Shown here: one piece after another, positions 26,044 to 34,746 of the stretch
How positions within the stretch are numbered: position 1 is the stretch's first letter
Layout of the letters: the number at the start of each line of letters is the position of its first letter
Source of the DNA: CAZKBP01 sp964551015
GTDB lineage: Bacteria; Bacteroidota; Bacteroidia; Cytophagales; Microscillaceae
Direction: 5' to 3'
NCBI GenBank assembly: GCA_964551015.1
Contig: CAZKBP010000012.1
Location: 62,001-126,000, forward strand
DNA: 64,000 nt
Program-made: the position numbers and the translations under genes
The notes under the pieces: model-generated
What the model saw: only the letters and a program-made list of their open reading frames with translations
Databases searched by the model: none
Told to the model about the DNA's origin: nothing

Positions 26044-27348
26044 TTATTCTGCTGCTAAAACATGTACCTCATAAGTCAGGTAGTCTGATTTTTTGAGATT
26101 AATCAGAAAATTAGCTCCTATCACGCGTCTTTGACTTGGCTGTAAGAGAGGCGCATCGGCCTCGATCACGTCCAATTCTTCCTCGTGTACCTGCCTGAGG
26201 TTTTTATCCAGCCACTTGATGCCAACTTTAAGCCTTTGGATGGGTTGTTCACCCGTGTTTTCATATTCCCAGACCAAGTAATGGGTGAAAAAATCTGGCT
26301 CAATTTGAATAGTTTGATAACGCTCACGCCAAGCCAGCTCTATGCCCGAAAGGCGGGGCGTCTCCCAGTCTAGTCTGATTTCTTGAGCTGGCTCAGGCTC
26401 GGGTTCTGGCTGGTAAGCCTCTACAAAATCCACACGTAGTTGCGCTCGGGTAATTGAAGCATCCAAACGCCGAGAACGAGCCAAAAAACTGATAGGAATG
26501 GCATCGCCCGGGCGTACTTCGGGAGCATCTTGCTCAATTACTTCAATCACTTCTTCGTATCTGACTTTTCCTTCTGCGTCGAGCAGGGCTAATGCTAAAC
26601 GCAGTGCCTCAATTTCCCGATCCTGATTGATAAGTGAAGCACGTAATTGGTACTGAAAATTGTTTCCATTTTTTCTCAAAAAAGAACTTTCCTGATTTAG
26701 ATAGAAATCAGGGGAGTTGGCCTCTGCCAACAAAGTAATGGGAATATCTTGGCGGTCTGTTTCTACAACTCGTGGGGCCTTGGGGGCATCGGTCGGCGGA
26801 AGAGGTAAAGGCCTATGGCTGGCTTGGTAGGCCAGATAGGCCAGATACATCAGAAAGAAAACCAAGAGCGTTAGCGAAAGTACTTTAGCCAGACGCCAGA
26901 GAGCCGCCCGCTGACGATAAAGTTGAGAAGGATGGCGCAGCTTGGCGAGTAAGTGCAAGGCCGCCTCGTGCCGTGGGTCAGATTGCAGACAACGCTCGGC
27001 ATATTCTTCGGCTAGTTTTTTCTCCTTACGAGATCGCTTAGCCAATCCTTTTCGATAATGAGCCTCCGCCAATTGATAGAGCGCTTCAATGTGCAAAGGC
27101 TTGAGAATAATCGCTTGTTGTAATTCCTCGATGGCTCGGTTCCAATCTTGGTAGCGTGCAAAGCCCACTCCTCGCTGTAAATGATCTTGAAAGCGTTGGT
27201 CAATGCGATCTAAGTCTTCACGACTCAAACCCAAATCTTGGGCTACTTGCTGCATCAGAGCCGGGGAGAGGGCTTGGGATTGATGCTCTTGCTGCAATCT
27301 GAGGACTTTCTCTATATAGGCTTCTAATATTTTATCGGATGGTTTCAT
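26044..27348 (-). CDS. TPR and single-membrane-helix protein
   Basis: The 434-residue product starts at ATG 27346-27348 (MKPSDKILEAYIEK). It has a SHOCT-like or short helical N-terminus and then TPR units at about residues 50-140 (FARYQDWNRAIEELQQAIIL, HIEALYQLAEAHYRKGLA, AERCLQSDPRHEAALHLLAK). A transmembrane helix lies near 155-175 (VLSLTLLVFFLMYLAYLAYQ). A periplasmic region of about 250 residues follows with two similar beta-rich halves that read like FxLD/DUF-type interaction domains. An upstream frame extension to 27498 is possible but hydrophilic and AT-rich, and is rejected. The function is unknown. Confidence 0.72.
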   Translation of the reverse strand: MKPSDKILEAYIEKVLRLQQEHQSQALSPALMQQVAQDLGLSREDLDRIDQRFQDHLQRGVGFARYQDWNRAIEELQQAIILKPLHIEALYQLAEAHYRKGLAKRSRKEKKLAEEYAERCLQSDPRHEAALHLLAKLRHPSQLYRQRAALWRLAKVLSLTLLVFFLMYLAYLAYQASHRPLPLPPTDAPKAPRVVETDRQDIPITLLAEANSPDFYLNQESSFLRKNGNNFQYQLRASLINQDREIEALRLALALLDAEGKVRYEEVIEVIEQDAPEVRPGDAIPISFLARSRRLDASITRAQLRVDFVEAYQPEPEPEPAQEIRLDWETPRLSGIELAWRERYQTIQIEPDFFTHYLVWEYENTGEQPIQRLKVGIKWLDKNLRQVHEEELDVIEADAPLLQPSQRRVIGANFLINLKKSDYLTYEVHVLAAE

Positions 27349-27633
27349 AAAATAGGTGGCCTTTGGGAGTTTTGCTGAGTTTTTCTCTGTTTTTTGAACA
27401 ACAAAGATTAAAAAATTTTGCTGGGTCTTCGCACGATAAAAATAAAGTCTTTTCAGAAGATGTGGGAACTTAAAAACGATATATTGGCTTGAAATCAAAA
27501 AAGAAACATATTTTTACTCCATTGGCTCTTGCTTCAGGCAATTCTTATTAAATTTGATAAAGAAGTTACGCAAAGATAATTACAGATAACTTCAATACGA
27601 GAATTCCAGATTTCTCCGATTTCCTATTGCATC

Positions 27634-30600
27634 ATGAAAAAAAACCACAAGCCCCTTGTCTATCTCATCCTTGGATGGTGCTGTCTATGGATTAGCTCTC
27701 AAAGTTTTGCTCAAAATACACTGGAAAAATTTGGCAAAAACCGCATCCAATACAAAGACTTCAACTGGCGTAACCTGAGTACCCTCAATTTTGATATCTA
27801 TTATTATGACAATGGCTCGCGCATGGCCAACTTCGCCACTCGCTATCTCGAGTCAGAGTTTGACGAAATTACCGATATATTGGGTTATACTCCCTATTTC
27901 AAAACCAAAATCTTTATTTATAATTCCATTACTGACCTTCAGCAAAGCAACGTCGGCATTGATGACGACAACGTGATTACGGGAGGACAGACCGATTTTT
28001 TTAAATCTCAGGTAGAAATACCTTATACTGGAAGCGAGGTAGCATTTAAAGAAGAACTGCGGAGAGGAATTGCCCTGATGCTCATTCGCGAGATGATGTT
28101 TGGCGGAAGCCTCAAAGATATGCTTCAAAGCTCTTACCTGGGCAAATTTAGCGAGTGGTTCTTACTAGGAGCAGCCGCCTATGTAGCCGAAGGTTGGAGC
28201 GAAGAAATGGATGACCATATCCGAGATTTATTTGATAAGCGTAAAACCAAAAAACCTAACCTCCTCTCTGACCAAGATGCTGTCTTAGTAGGCCAATCTA
28301 TCTGGAATTTTATCGCAGAGGAGTACGGCATAGCCAATATCTCTAATATTCTTAACCTGGCTCGTATTATTCGTAATGAGCGGAATAGCATCGGGAGCTC
28401 TCTGGGAATTCGCTACAAAGATTTCTTGGATCGCTGGGAAAACTATTACCGAGGTATGACGATCGAGACGGTAGAAAACACCGAAGAAGCCCCCTATGAT
28501 TTTCGCCTGCGCAAGCGCAATCGCAAAGGCTTTCTTTACAACGAATTTAAAGTCAGCCCCGACGGGAGTAAAATTGCTTATTCCGAAAACAGAAACGGAA
28601 AATACTGTGTTGTCGTCCAGGATTTACAATCTCGAAGACGTAAAGTGATCAAGCGAGACGGTTACCGTGCCATCAACCAACGCTACGATGAGAATATCCC
28701 CCTTTTGTCGTGGAGAGATAATAATAACCTAGGAGTGATTTATGTACATAAAGGAGAAACCAAGCTGACCGTTTATAACATGAAGAAGAGGAAGAGCTAC
28801 GAACGTACCTGGTTCTTCTTTAATCACGTCTCCGGATTTGACTTTTCAGACGATGGCAATCACATCCTCCTTAGTGCTGACCGCACCGGGCAAGTAGATT
28901 TCAAAACGGGGCAAAACGATATTTTTATTTTTGATCTCGAGAAAACAACCCTGGAACAAATCACAGATGACTGGTACGATGATGTGAATCCGGTTTTCCT
29001 CAGAAACTCAAATCTTGCTTTTACCTTTAGCTCCAATCGTACCGAAGATACCCTCCGCTCCAATCTGATTACGGATCGAGGTAATTTTAATCGAGAACTC
29101 GAGAACTTCGATATTTTTATTTACAACCCACTAAAATCCTCTACTCGATTGCAGCGTCTGACTTCCTCTTCGGGGCGAGATCTGAGCCCGAAGTTCCTAG
29201 ACGAGAACACCATTCTTTTCTTAAATGACGAAACCGGTATCTTACAACTACGCAAAGTAGATATCAACAGCGGAGAGGTGCAGGTCTTGACTAATTATAC
29301 CCAAAGTATCCGTGCCTTTGCTGTCAATCCTGTGGAAGATGGCTTGGCCTTTTTGATGAAGCGAAAGGGTAGATTTTATCCACACTACAAGCGTGATTTT
29401 AATTTTGACCAATCCATCAACCCAGATTTCCAAACCATCCGCGTAGAACTACTCGGTGGGAGCTACCCTGAATCTCGGGTGGTATTGCCTCCAAAGGTTC
29501 CCGAAAACTTCACGGATTCTACCGAGGTAGAAACCCCCGAAGAAGAAGAGGAATATGCTGAGGATGAGATAGATACCGATAATTATGAGTTCGAGCCCGA
29601 TATTGTACAAGAAGAAAGAAGTGGCCTCGATAAGGCTCAAGAAGATATGCTCGACCGGGTCAAAAAGGCCAACGATGAAAATCTGAAAGTGATCGGTCCC
29701 TACGATTATCAACCACGCTTCCGCACGGAGAACGTCCTTACCTCTATCCAAATTGACCCACTCCGGGGCTGGGGAATTCTACTCAACATGACCACTTCCG
29801 ATTTATTAGAAAACCACAAAATCCGAGGCGGTTTCTTCTTGATTACTGACCTAAGAAGCAGCGATTTCTTCGGAGAATATCAATACTATGGAGATCGTCT
29901 TGACTATAAATTACGCTATGATCGGAAGGTGATTTTCTTCAATAATGATCGCCTGATCCAAAGATACACTCTCAATAAAGCAGGAGCCACCATCTCTTAT
30001 CCCATTCGTAATACCAGCCGCGTGAGCATCACACCTTTTTATGCCAGCACCCTCTGGACCAGTTTAGACTTGGCTCTATTTGAAGATCACCGGATACACT
30101 ACGCAGGGGCGCGTATTGAGTATGTGTATGATAACACGATCTTGAATGGACAGAATATGATCCGAGGAACTCGGGTCAAAATTGCCTACGAAAACTATCA
30201 AGCAGTCAGTTTAAGTAATGGCATTCGCGACAATGGAAATGCTATTTTCTTTACACAAGGAGATGATTTTGTGAATGCCTCTCAGTTTGACACACGTGAT
30301 AGGAGCTTTGATAAAATCAGCATAGATGCTCGCCATTATCTGCCCATACACAAAGATTTGATTCTGGCTACCCGTGTTGCTTACGGGCGCTTTGGTGGGA
30401 ATGCTCCCAAGAATTTCCTGCTCGGTGGAATGGATAATTGGCTCTTTAACAGCACAGATGACGGTGGAGGAGAATTTAATCCCTTAACCACAGATCTTAT
30501 AATCGATAATAGTGACCTCCTCTTCAATGAATTTGTAACCAATCTAAGAGGGTTTGATTATAATAAGGTGTCTGGACAGAATTTTTTCTTGGTAAATCTA

Positions 30601-30945
30601 GAGCTTCGGCTCCCCATCATCAAATACTTATTTGGTAAGCGGGTCAACAGTAATTTCTTGAAAAATTTCCAAGTGGTAGGCTTCTACGACATCGGGACCG
30701 CCTGGACAGGTGTGAGTCCTTTTAATCGCGAAAATAGCTTGAACACTCGGTTCGTTGGCAATCAACAGTCTCCCTTTACCGCTACGGTCAATGACTTCAA
30801 AAACCCTTGGTTAGCTGGCTACGGAGTGGGATTGCGCACGGTGCTACTGGGTTATTACCTCAAGCTAGACATGGCTTGGGGGGTTGAAGACTTCAACGTG
30901 GCTGATAATCCGAAGTTTTATTTAACCTTTGGTTATGATTTTTGA
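27634..30945 (+). CDS. PD40/TolB-like propeller protein with C-terminal Omp85-like barrel
   Basis: The 1103-residue product has a signal peptide ending SQSFAQ and an N-terminal domain (about 27-270). That domain looks like the gluzincin-peptidase domain of related Bacteroidota proteins but lacks HExxH (the aligned segment is LRRGIALMLIREMMFGGS at 142-159). A beta-propeller of PD40 repeats covers about 290-590 (FKVSPDGSKIAYSENRNGKY, GFDFSDDGNHILLSADRTGQ). An acidic linker lies at about 625-670 (TPEEEEEYAEDEIDTDNYEF). The C-terminal surface-antigen-type barrel covers about 700-1103 (FLLGGMDNWLFN, LRGFDYNKVSGQNFFLVNLE, GIGLRT-like GYGVGLRTVLLGYYLKLDMA). It is probably an outer-membrane protein of unknown role. 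Confidence 0.8.
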   Translation: MKKNHKPLVYLILGWCCLWISSQSFAQNTLEKFGKNRIQYKDFNWRNLSTLNFDIYYYDNGSRMANFATRYLESEFDEITDILGYTPYFKTKIFIYNSITDLQQSNVGIDDDNVITGGQTDFFKSQVEIPYTGSEVAFKEELRRGIALMLIREMMFGGSLKDMLQSSYLGKFSEWFLLGAAAYVAEGWSEEMDDHIRDLFDKRKTKKPNLLSDQDAVLVGQSIWNFIAEEYGIANISNILNLARIIRNERNSIGSSLGIRYKDFLDRWENYYRGMTIETVENTEEAPYDFRLRKRNRKGFLYNEFKVSPDGSKIAYSENRNGKYCVVVQDLQSRRRKVIKRDGYRAINQRYDENIPLLSWRDNNNLGVIYVHKGETKLTVYNMKKRKSYERTWFFFNHVSGFDFSDDGNHILLSADRTGQVDFKTGQNDIFIFDLEKTTLEQITDDWYDDVNPVFLRNSNLAFTFSSNRTEDTLRSNLITDRGNFNRELENFDIFIYNPLKSSTRLQRLTSSSGRDLSPKFLDENTILFLNDETGILQLRKVDINSGEVQVLTNYTQSIRAFAVNPVEDGLAFLMKRKGRFYPHYKRDFNFDQSINPDFQTIRVELLGGSYPESRVVLPPKVPENFTDSTEVETPEEEEEYAEDEIDTDNYEFEPDIVQEERSGLDKAQEDMLDRVKKANDENLKVIGPYDYQPRFRTENVLTSIQIDPLRGWGILLNMTTSDLLENHKIRGGFFLITDLRSSDFFGEYQYYGDRLDYKLRYDRKVIFFNNDRLIQRYTLNKAGATISYPIRNTSRVSITPFYASTLWTSLDLALFEDHRIHYAGARIEYVYDNTILNGQNMIRGTRVKIAYENYQAVSLSNGIRDNGNAIFFTQGDDFVNASQFDTRDRSFDKISIDARHYLPIHKDLILATRVAYGRFGGNAPKNFLLGGMDNWLFNSTDDGGGEFNPLTTDLIIDNSDLLFNEFVTNLRGFDYNKVSGQNFFLVNLELRLPIIKYLFGKRVNSNFLKNFQVVGFYDIGTAWTGVSPFNRENSLNTRFVGNQQSPFTATVNDFKNPWLAGYGVGLRTVLLGYYLKLDMAWGVEDFNVADNPKFYLTFGYDF

Positions 30946-30967
30946 TCCAAAGATAAGCACAAAAGAC

Positions 30968-30992
30968 TAGCTCACGGAGCGTTTGTGAGCTA
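30968..30992 (+). terminator. Possible terminator hairpin after the PD40 gene
   Basis: An 8-bp perfect stem (TAGCTCAC with GTGAGCTA) and a 9-base loop lie 22 bases after the stop codon. There is no T-tract, so termination is uncertain. Confidence 0.4.
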
Positions 30993-31024
30993 ATCAATAG
31001 ATTAGATATGAATGCCCTAAGTAC

Positions 31025-31588
31025 ATGAGAAAACTCAGCAATGAGGAATTAAACCGCCTTTCGGTAGAAGAATTTAAAGCACAAACCAAATTGCCAATCG
31101 CGATTATCTTGGATAATGTGAGGAGCTTGAATAATGTTGGTTCTGCTTTTCGGACGGCTGATGCTTATCGGGTCAAGAAAATATATTTGACCGGAATTAC
31201 CGGACAACCACCTCATCGGGAAATAAACAAGACCGCCTTAGGAGCAACCCAATCTGTGGATTGGGAATATCACGCAGAAATTGAAGGGCTGATTTCTCAT
31301 CTTCAACAAGAAGATTGGCAGATCGTAGCCATCGAGCAAGCAGAAGGAAGCACTTATTTACACGAACATCAAATAAACCCGAAACAAAAATATGCCCTGA
31401 TCTTTGGCAATGAGGTGGAAGGAGTCAAGGACAAGATCGTAGAAGAGGCCGATCTATGCTTGGAAATTCCTCAGTTTGGCACCAAACATTCCTTGAATAT
31501 TTCGGTCAGTATGGGGGTAGTCGTCTGGGATTTTTTTACGAAGTATCAACGGCAAGTTCCTTCTTTCCTAGACAACTTCAAGAACTAA
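31025..31588 (+). CDS. SpoU/TrmH-family RNA 2'-O-methyltransferase
   Basis: The 187-residue protein has the three SPOUT knot motifs: DNVRSLNNVGSAFRTADAY (motif 1), YALIFGNEVEGVKDKI (motif 2) and CLEIPQFGTKHSLNISVSMG (motif 3, with the AdoMet-binding loop). It methylates a ribose 2'-hydroxyl in tRNA or rRNA; the target cannot be told. It is short and has no substrate-binding N-terminal extension, like TrmL or small TrmH forms. Confidence 0.88.
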   Translation: MRKLSNEELNRLSVEEFKAQTKLPIAIILDNVRSLNNVGSAFRTADAYRVKKIYLTGITGQPPHREINKTALGATQSVDWEYHAEIEGLISHLQQEDWQIVAIEQAEGSTYLHEHQINPKQKYALIFGNEVEGVKDKIVEEADLCLEIPQFGTKHSLNISVSMGVVVWDFFTKYQRQVPSFLDNFKN

Positions 31589-31782
31589 ATTGATTCAACA
31601 CTTTAATCCTACTTGTCGTCTTAAAGAAGAAATATTTTATAAAATATGCATCTCGGCTTGGATATTATTTAGAAAGTTTCAATATTTCTTATGTTTGTAA
31701 AGATTGTAGCTTCTAAATTTTGAAAAAACATCCCTAGTCTCTTCATTTGCGTAATAAAAATACTCTGTATGCCGAGTATTTT

Positions 31783-31812
31783 TCAAAAAAAACTCCACTC
31801 CGAAGAGTGGAG
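31783..31812 (-). terminator. Intrinsic terminator downstream of tRNA-Phe
   Basis: A perfect 8-bp stem (CTCCACTC with GAGTGGAG) and a CGAA tetraloop are followed on the minus strand by a run of T residues (31792-31785). It lies about 24 bases after the tRNA 3' end. Confidence 0.8.
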
Positions 31813-31835
31813 AAAATAAAAAAGAAAAAAAAGAG

Positions 31836-31908
31836 TGGTGATACCTGGATTCGAACCAGGGACACACGGATTTTCAGTCCGATGCTCTACCAACTGAGCT
31901 ATATCACC
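31836..31908 (-). tRNA. tRNA-Phe (anticodon GAA)
   Basis: The 73-base minus-strand gene has a perfect acceptor stem (GGTGATA with TATCACC) and a D-arm GCTCAGTTGGTAGAGC. The anticodon loop is CTGAAAA with anticodon GAA, and the T-arm is CCTGG, TTCGAAT, CCAGG. The discriminator is A. The 3' CCA is not encoded. Confidence 0.97.
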
Positions 31909-31922
31909 CTGAAAGAAGGGTA

Positions 31923-31951
31923 CAAAAGTACGAAGCCATGTGAATATTCAA
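31923..31951 (-). promoter_or_regulatory. Promoter of tRNA-Phe
   Basis: On the minus strand TTG (31951-31949) is followed after 18 bases by TACTTTTG (31930-31923), matching the Bacteroidota -33/-7 consensus TTG and TAnnTTTG. The -7 element ends 14 bases upstream of the tRNA. Confidence 0.7.
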
Positions 31952-32014
31952 AAATATTTAGCCAAATATTTATTGGTAAATTAAAAATATAAAATCCATT
32001 AATCTGAAATTGAT

Positions 32015-33373
32015 ATGAGTTATATATCCCAAATACTTTTTATCCTGGCCTTGGGGGTAGCTACCTACCTGATTAGCCAGCGAGTGCGCAGAATTAGCGC
32101 TAATATCAAGCTCGGTCGCCCACTTGATCGTAATGACCACTCGGGAGACCGCTTACAAACGATGCTCTTGGTAGCCTTTGGGCAGAAGAAAATGTTTAAA
32201 AACTTGCTAGTTGGTTTTATGCACTTCATTATTTACATCGGATTTGTGCTGATCAACATTGAAGTGCTAGAGATCATGATTGATGGCATCTTTGGTACGC
32301 ACCGCGTATTTGCCTCTGTGCTACCGATGGGCTTTTACACGTTTTTGATTAGTTTCTTTGAGTTCTTGGCCGTTGGTGTGATCGTGAGCTGCGTGGTATT
32401 CTTAACTCGCAGAAACGTGATGAAAATTGATCGCTTCATGAAGCCCGAAATGAAGGGCTGGCCTTGGCTAGATGCTAACTTGATTTTGGTAATCGAGATC
32501 GTGTTGATGGTCTTTATCCTCACCATGAATGCCGCGGATCAAGTTTTACAAGACCGTAATTTCGCGGATAATCATTATGTACAAACAGGTACTTTTTTCT
32601 TTAGTCAGGCAATAATGCCTTTGCTATCTGGCATTGAAAGTAATAGTACTTTGATCTTCATCGAGCGGTTTGGTTGGTGGGCTCACATTCTAGGAATTAT
32701 GGCCTTTGCTCTCTACGTAACCTATTCTAAGCATTTGCATATCTTCATGGCCTTCCCTAATACCTATTTTTCTAACCTGAATCCTCAGGGGAAATTTTCT
32801 AACATGGAATCCGTAACCAAAGAGGTAAAGTTAGCCATGGGACTGATGGAAGACGATGGAAACATGGAAGAGGTCAGCCGCTTCGGTGCCAAAGATGTGA
32901 ACGATTTGTCTTGGAAAGACCTCATGAGTGCTTATTCCTGTACCGAGTGTGGACGCTGTACGGCCAATTGCCCTGCTAACCTCACTGGTAAAAAGCTCTC
33001 TCCTCGCAAAATCATGATGGATACCCGCGATCGCGTAGAAGAAGTTGGAAAATACTTACAACAAGGCAAAACGCCTGAAGAAGCCCTAGCCGAAGGGAGC
33101 CCACTTTACAGTGAAGAATATATCTCCAAAGAAGAATTAATGGCTTGTACCACTTGCAATGCCTGCGTAGAAGCCTGTCCTGTAAACATTGATCCCTTGG
33201 CAATTATTATGCAGATGCGTCAGTACGTATCTATGGAAGAGGCCGATACACCGCAGTCTTGGAATATGATGTTCACCAATATTGAAAACAATATGGCTCC
33301 TTGGCAATTTCCTCCTACGGATCGTGCTAAATGGACCCAGGAGGTGAATCAAAATGGACAATTGGCAGAATAA
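32015..33373 (+). CDS. Membrane (Fe-S) oxidoreductase subunit, HdrC/E-like
   Basis: The 452-residue protein has an N-terminal membrane domain with about five helices up to residue 245. Two [4Fe-4S] motifs follow, CTECGRCTANCP from Cys309 and CTTCNACVEACP from Cys378. The membrane part resembles the gamma-subunit-like heme b domains of heterodisulfide reductase/nitrate reductase relatives. With the next gene it forms a two-gene electron-transfer unit whose donor and acceptor are unknown. This pair is common in aerobic Bacteroidota, so a methanogen-type heterodisulfide is not implied. Confidence 0.85.
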   Translation: MSYISQILFILALGVATYLISQRVRRISANIKLGRPLDRNDHSGDRLQTMLLVAFGQKKMFKNLLVGFMHFIIYIGFVLINIEVLEIMIDGIFGTHRVFASVLPMGFYTFLISFFEFLAVGVIVSCVVFLTRRNVMKIDRFMKPEMKGWPWLDANLILVIEIVLMVFILTMNAADQVLQDRNFADNHYVQTGTFFFSQAIMPLLSGIESNSTLIFIERFGWWAHILGIMAFALYVTYSKHLHIFMAFPNTYFSNLNPQGKFSNMESVTKEVKLAMGLMEDDGNMEEVSRFGAKDVNDLSWKDLMSAYSCTECGRCTANCPANLTGKKLSPRKIMMDTRDRVEEVGKYLQQGKTPEEALAEGSPLYSEEYISKEELMACTTCNACVEACPVNIDPLAIIMQMRQYVSMEEADTPQSWNMMFTNIENNMAPWQFPPTDRAKWTQEVNQNGQLAE

Positions 33374-33453
33374 AAAACTAAAAATCTGCCAGCTCTCCAA
33401 AGTCTGGCAGGTTTGAAAAATACAAAACGTGAACCTAATTAAAGGAAAAATAA

Positions 33454-34254
33454 ATGAGCGAAAATAATCACAAAGTGCCTTTAATGGCAGATCTAGCCGC
33501 AGAAGGAAAAACGCCCGATGTACTGTTTTGGGTAGGATGCGCAGGGTCTTTTGATGACCGTTACAAAAAAGTAACCATTGCTTTTACCAAAATACTCAAC
33601 AAGGTAGGAATCAATTATGCGATCTTAGGAACCGAAGAATCTTGCACAGGCGATCCGGCAAAACGTGCTGGGAATGAATTTTTGTTCCAAATGCAAGCCG
33701 TCGCTAATATTGAAATCCTCAATGGCTACGGTATCCAAAAAATCGTAACGGCTTGTCCCCATTGCTTCAATACGATTAAAAATGAATATCCCGAGCTAGG
33801 TGGCGAATACGAAGTAATTCACCACTCGGTATTCTTGCAACAACTGATCGATGAGGGTAAAGTAAAAATGCAAGAACCCGGAGATTTCAAAGGGAAGCGG
33901 ATTACTTACCACGATTCTTGTTATTTGGGGCGAGCCAACAATGTTTACGAAGCTCCACGCCAAGTTTTGCAGATGCTTGATGCCGAATTAGTAGAAATGA
34001 AAAGCTGCCGTAGCAAAGGGCTTTGCTGTGGGGCGGGGGGCGCACAGATGTTCAAAGATGCCGAAAAAGGCAAGAAAGAAGTGAGCCAAGAGCGAATGGA
34101 ACAAGCCATTGAATCCAAAGCAAATATCGTCTCTGTGGCCTGTCCCTTCTGCATGGTGATGATGACAGATGGTACGAAGCAGACTGGAAAAGAAAAGGAA
34201 ATCAAGGTCTATGATGTAGCCGAATTGGTGGCACAGGCCGAAGGTTTAGCCTAA
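33454..34254 (+). CDS. CCG-domain (Fe-S)-binding protein, HdrB/GlpC-like
   Basis: The 266-residue protein has two cysteine-rich CCG-type modules. The first is split through FWVGCAGSFDDR and ESCTGDPAKR with TACPHCFNTIKNEYPEL; the second is YHDSCYLGRANNVYEAPR with SKGLCCGAGGAQMF and SVACPFCMVMM. These coordinate unusual iron-sulfur clusters in HdrB, LutA and GlpC-type subunits. It lies 80 bases downstream of the membrane subunit and is followed by a strong terminator, so the two form one operon. Confidence 0.87.
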   Translation: MSENNHKVPLMADLAAEGKTPDVLFWVGCAGSFDDRYKKVTIAFTKILNKVGINYAILGTEESCTGDPAKRAGNEFLFQMQAVANIEILNGYGIQKIVTACPHCFNTIKNEYPELGGEYEVIHHSVFLQQLIDEGKVKMQEPGDFKGKRITYHDSCYLGRANNVYEAPRQVLQMLDAELVEMKSCRSKGLCCGAGGAQMFKDAEKGKKEVSQERMEQAIESKANIVSVACPFCMVMMTDGTKQTGKEKEIKVYDVAELVAQAEGLA

Positions 34255-34283
34255 ACATTACTTTCCAAAACTAGAAAAAGAAT

Positions 34284-34315
34284 TGCACCTGATCACGATT
34301 GGGTGCATTTTTTTT
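34284..34315 (+). terminator. Intrinsic terminator of the Fe-S operon
   Basis: A stem TGCACCT with GGGTGCA (one wobble) and a 10-base loop are followed by eight T residues, 30 bases after the stop codon. Confidence 0.85.
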
Positions 34316-34491
34316 GCCGAGAATGCTGTGATGAGGTTTTGGAGTAATTTGAATTTTATTTTTTAACTTAGCCGTGCGAATACAATTGCTTGGTTTGCCT
34401 TTCTATAAGTTCAGTAAAGATATAGCTAAATGAACCAAGGCGCGCAAATAGATTAACAAGCAACAACTTACAACGGATAATCATCTACCCC

Positions 34492-34746
34492 ATGAAATTT
34501 ATTGCTGAGATCGATATCATGCCCCAGAAAGAAATCCTTGACCCACAGGGCAAAGCTATTAAGCGAGGACTGGATAATTTAGGGATGCAAGCGATTGAGG
34601 AGGTACGTATGGGTAAGCACATCACCTTGAATCTGGAAGCTGAAAATGAGGAAGAGGCTCAGGGTTTGGTAGAAAATGCCTGTCAAAAACTATTGGCAAA
34701 CCTGATCGTAGAAGAGTACCATTTCACACTCAAAACTGCCGAGTAA
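34492..34746 (+). CDS. purS: Phosphoribosylformylglycinamidine synthase subunit PurS
   Basis: The 84-residue protein matches PurS: MKFIAEIDIMPQKEILDPQG, then GKAIKRGLDNLG and EVRMGKHITLNLEAENEEEA. PurS bridges PurL and PurQ in the purine step that makes formylglycinamidine ribotide. Neither purL nor purQ is in the window. It converges with the TolC gene with no gap: the PurS stop ends at 34746 and the TolC-family stop begins at 34747. Confidence 0.9.
   Translation: MKFIAEIDIMPQKEILDPQGKAIKRGLDNLGMQAIEEVRMGKHITLNLEAENEEEAQGLVENACQKLLANLIVEEYHFTLKTAE

Noticed and set aside
31747..31992. 81-codon open frame overlapping tRNA-Phe
   Set aside because: It is antisense across a tRNA gene and its terminator, with a biased Lys/Arg composition. 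It is a chance frame.
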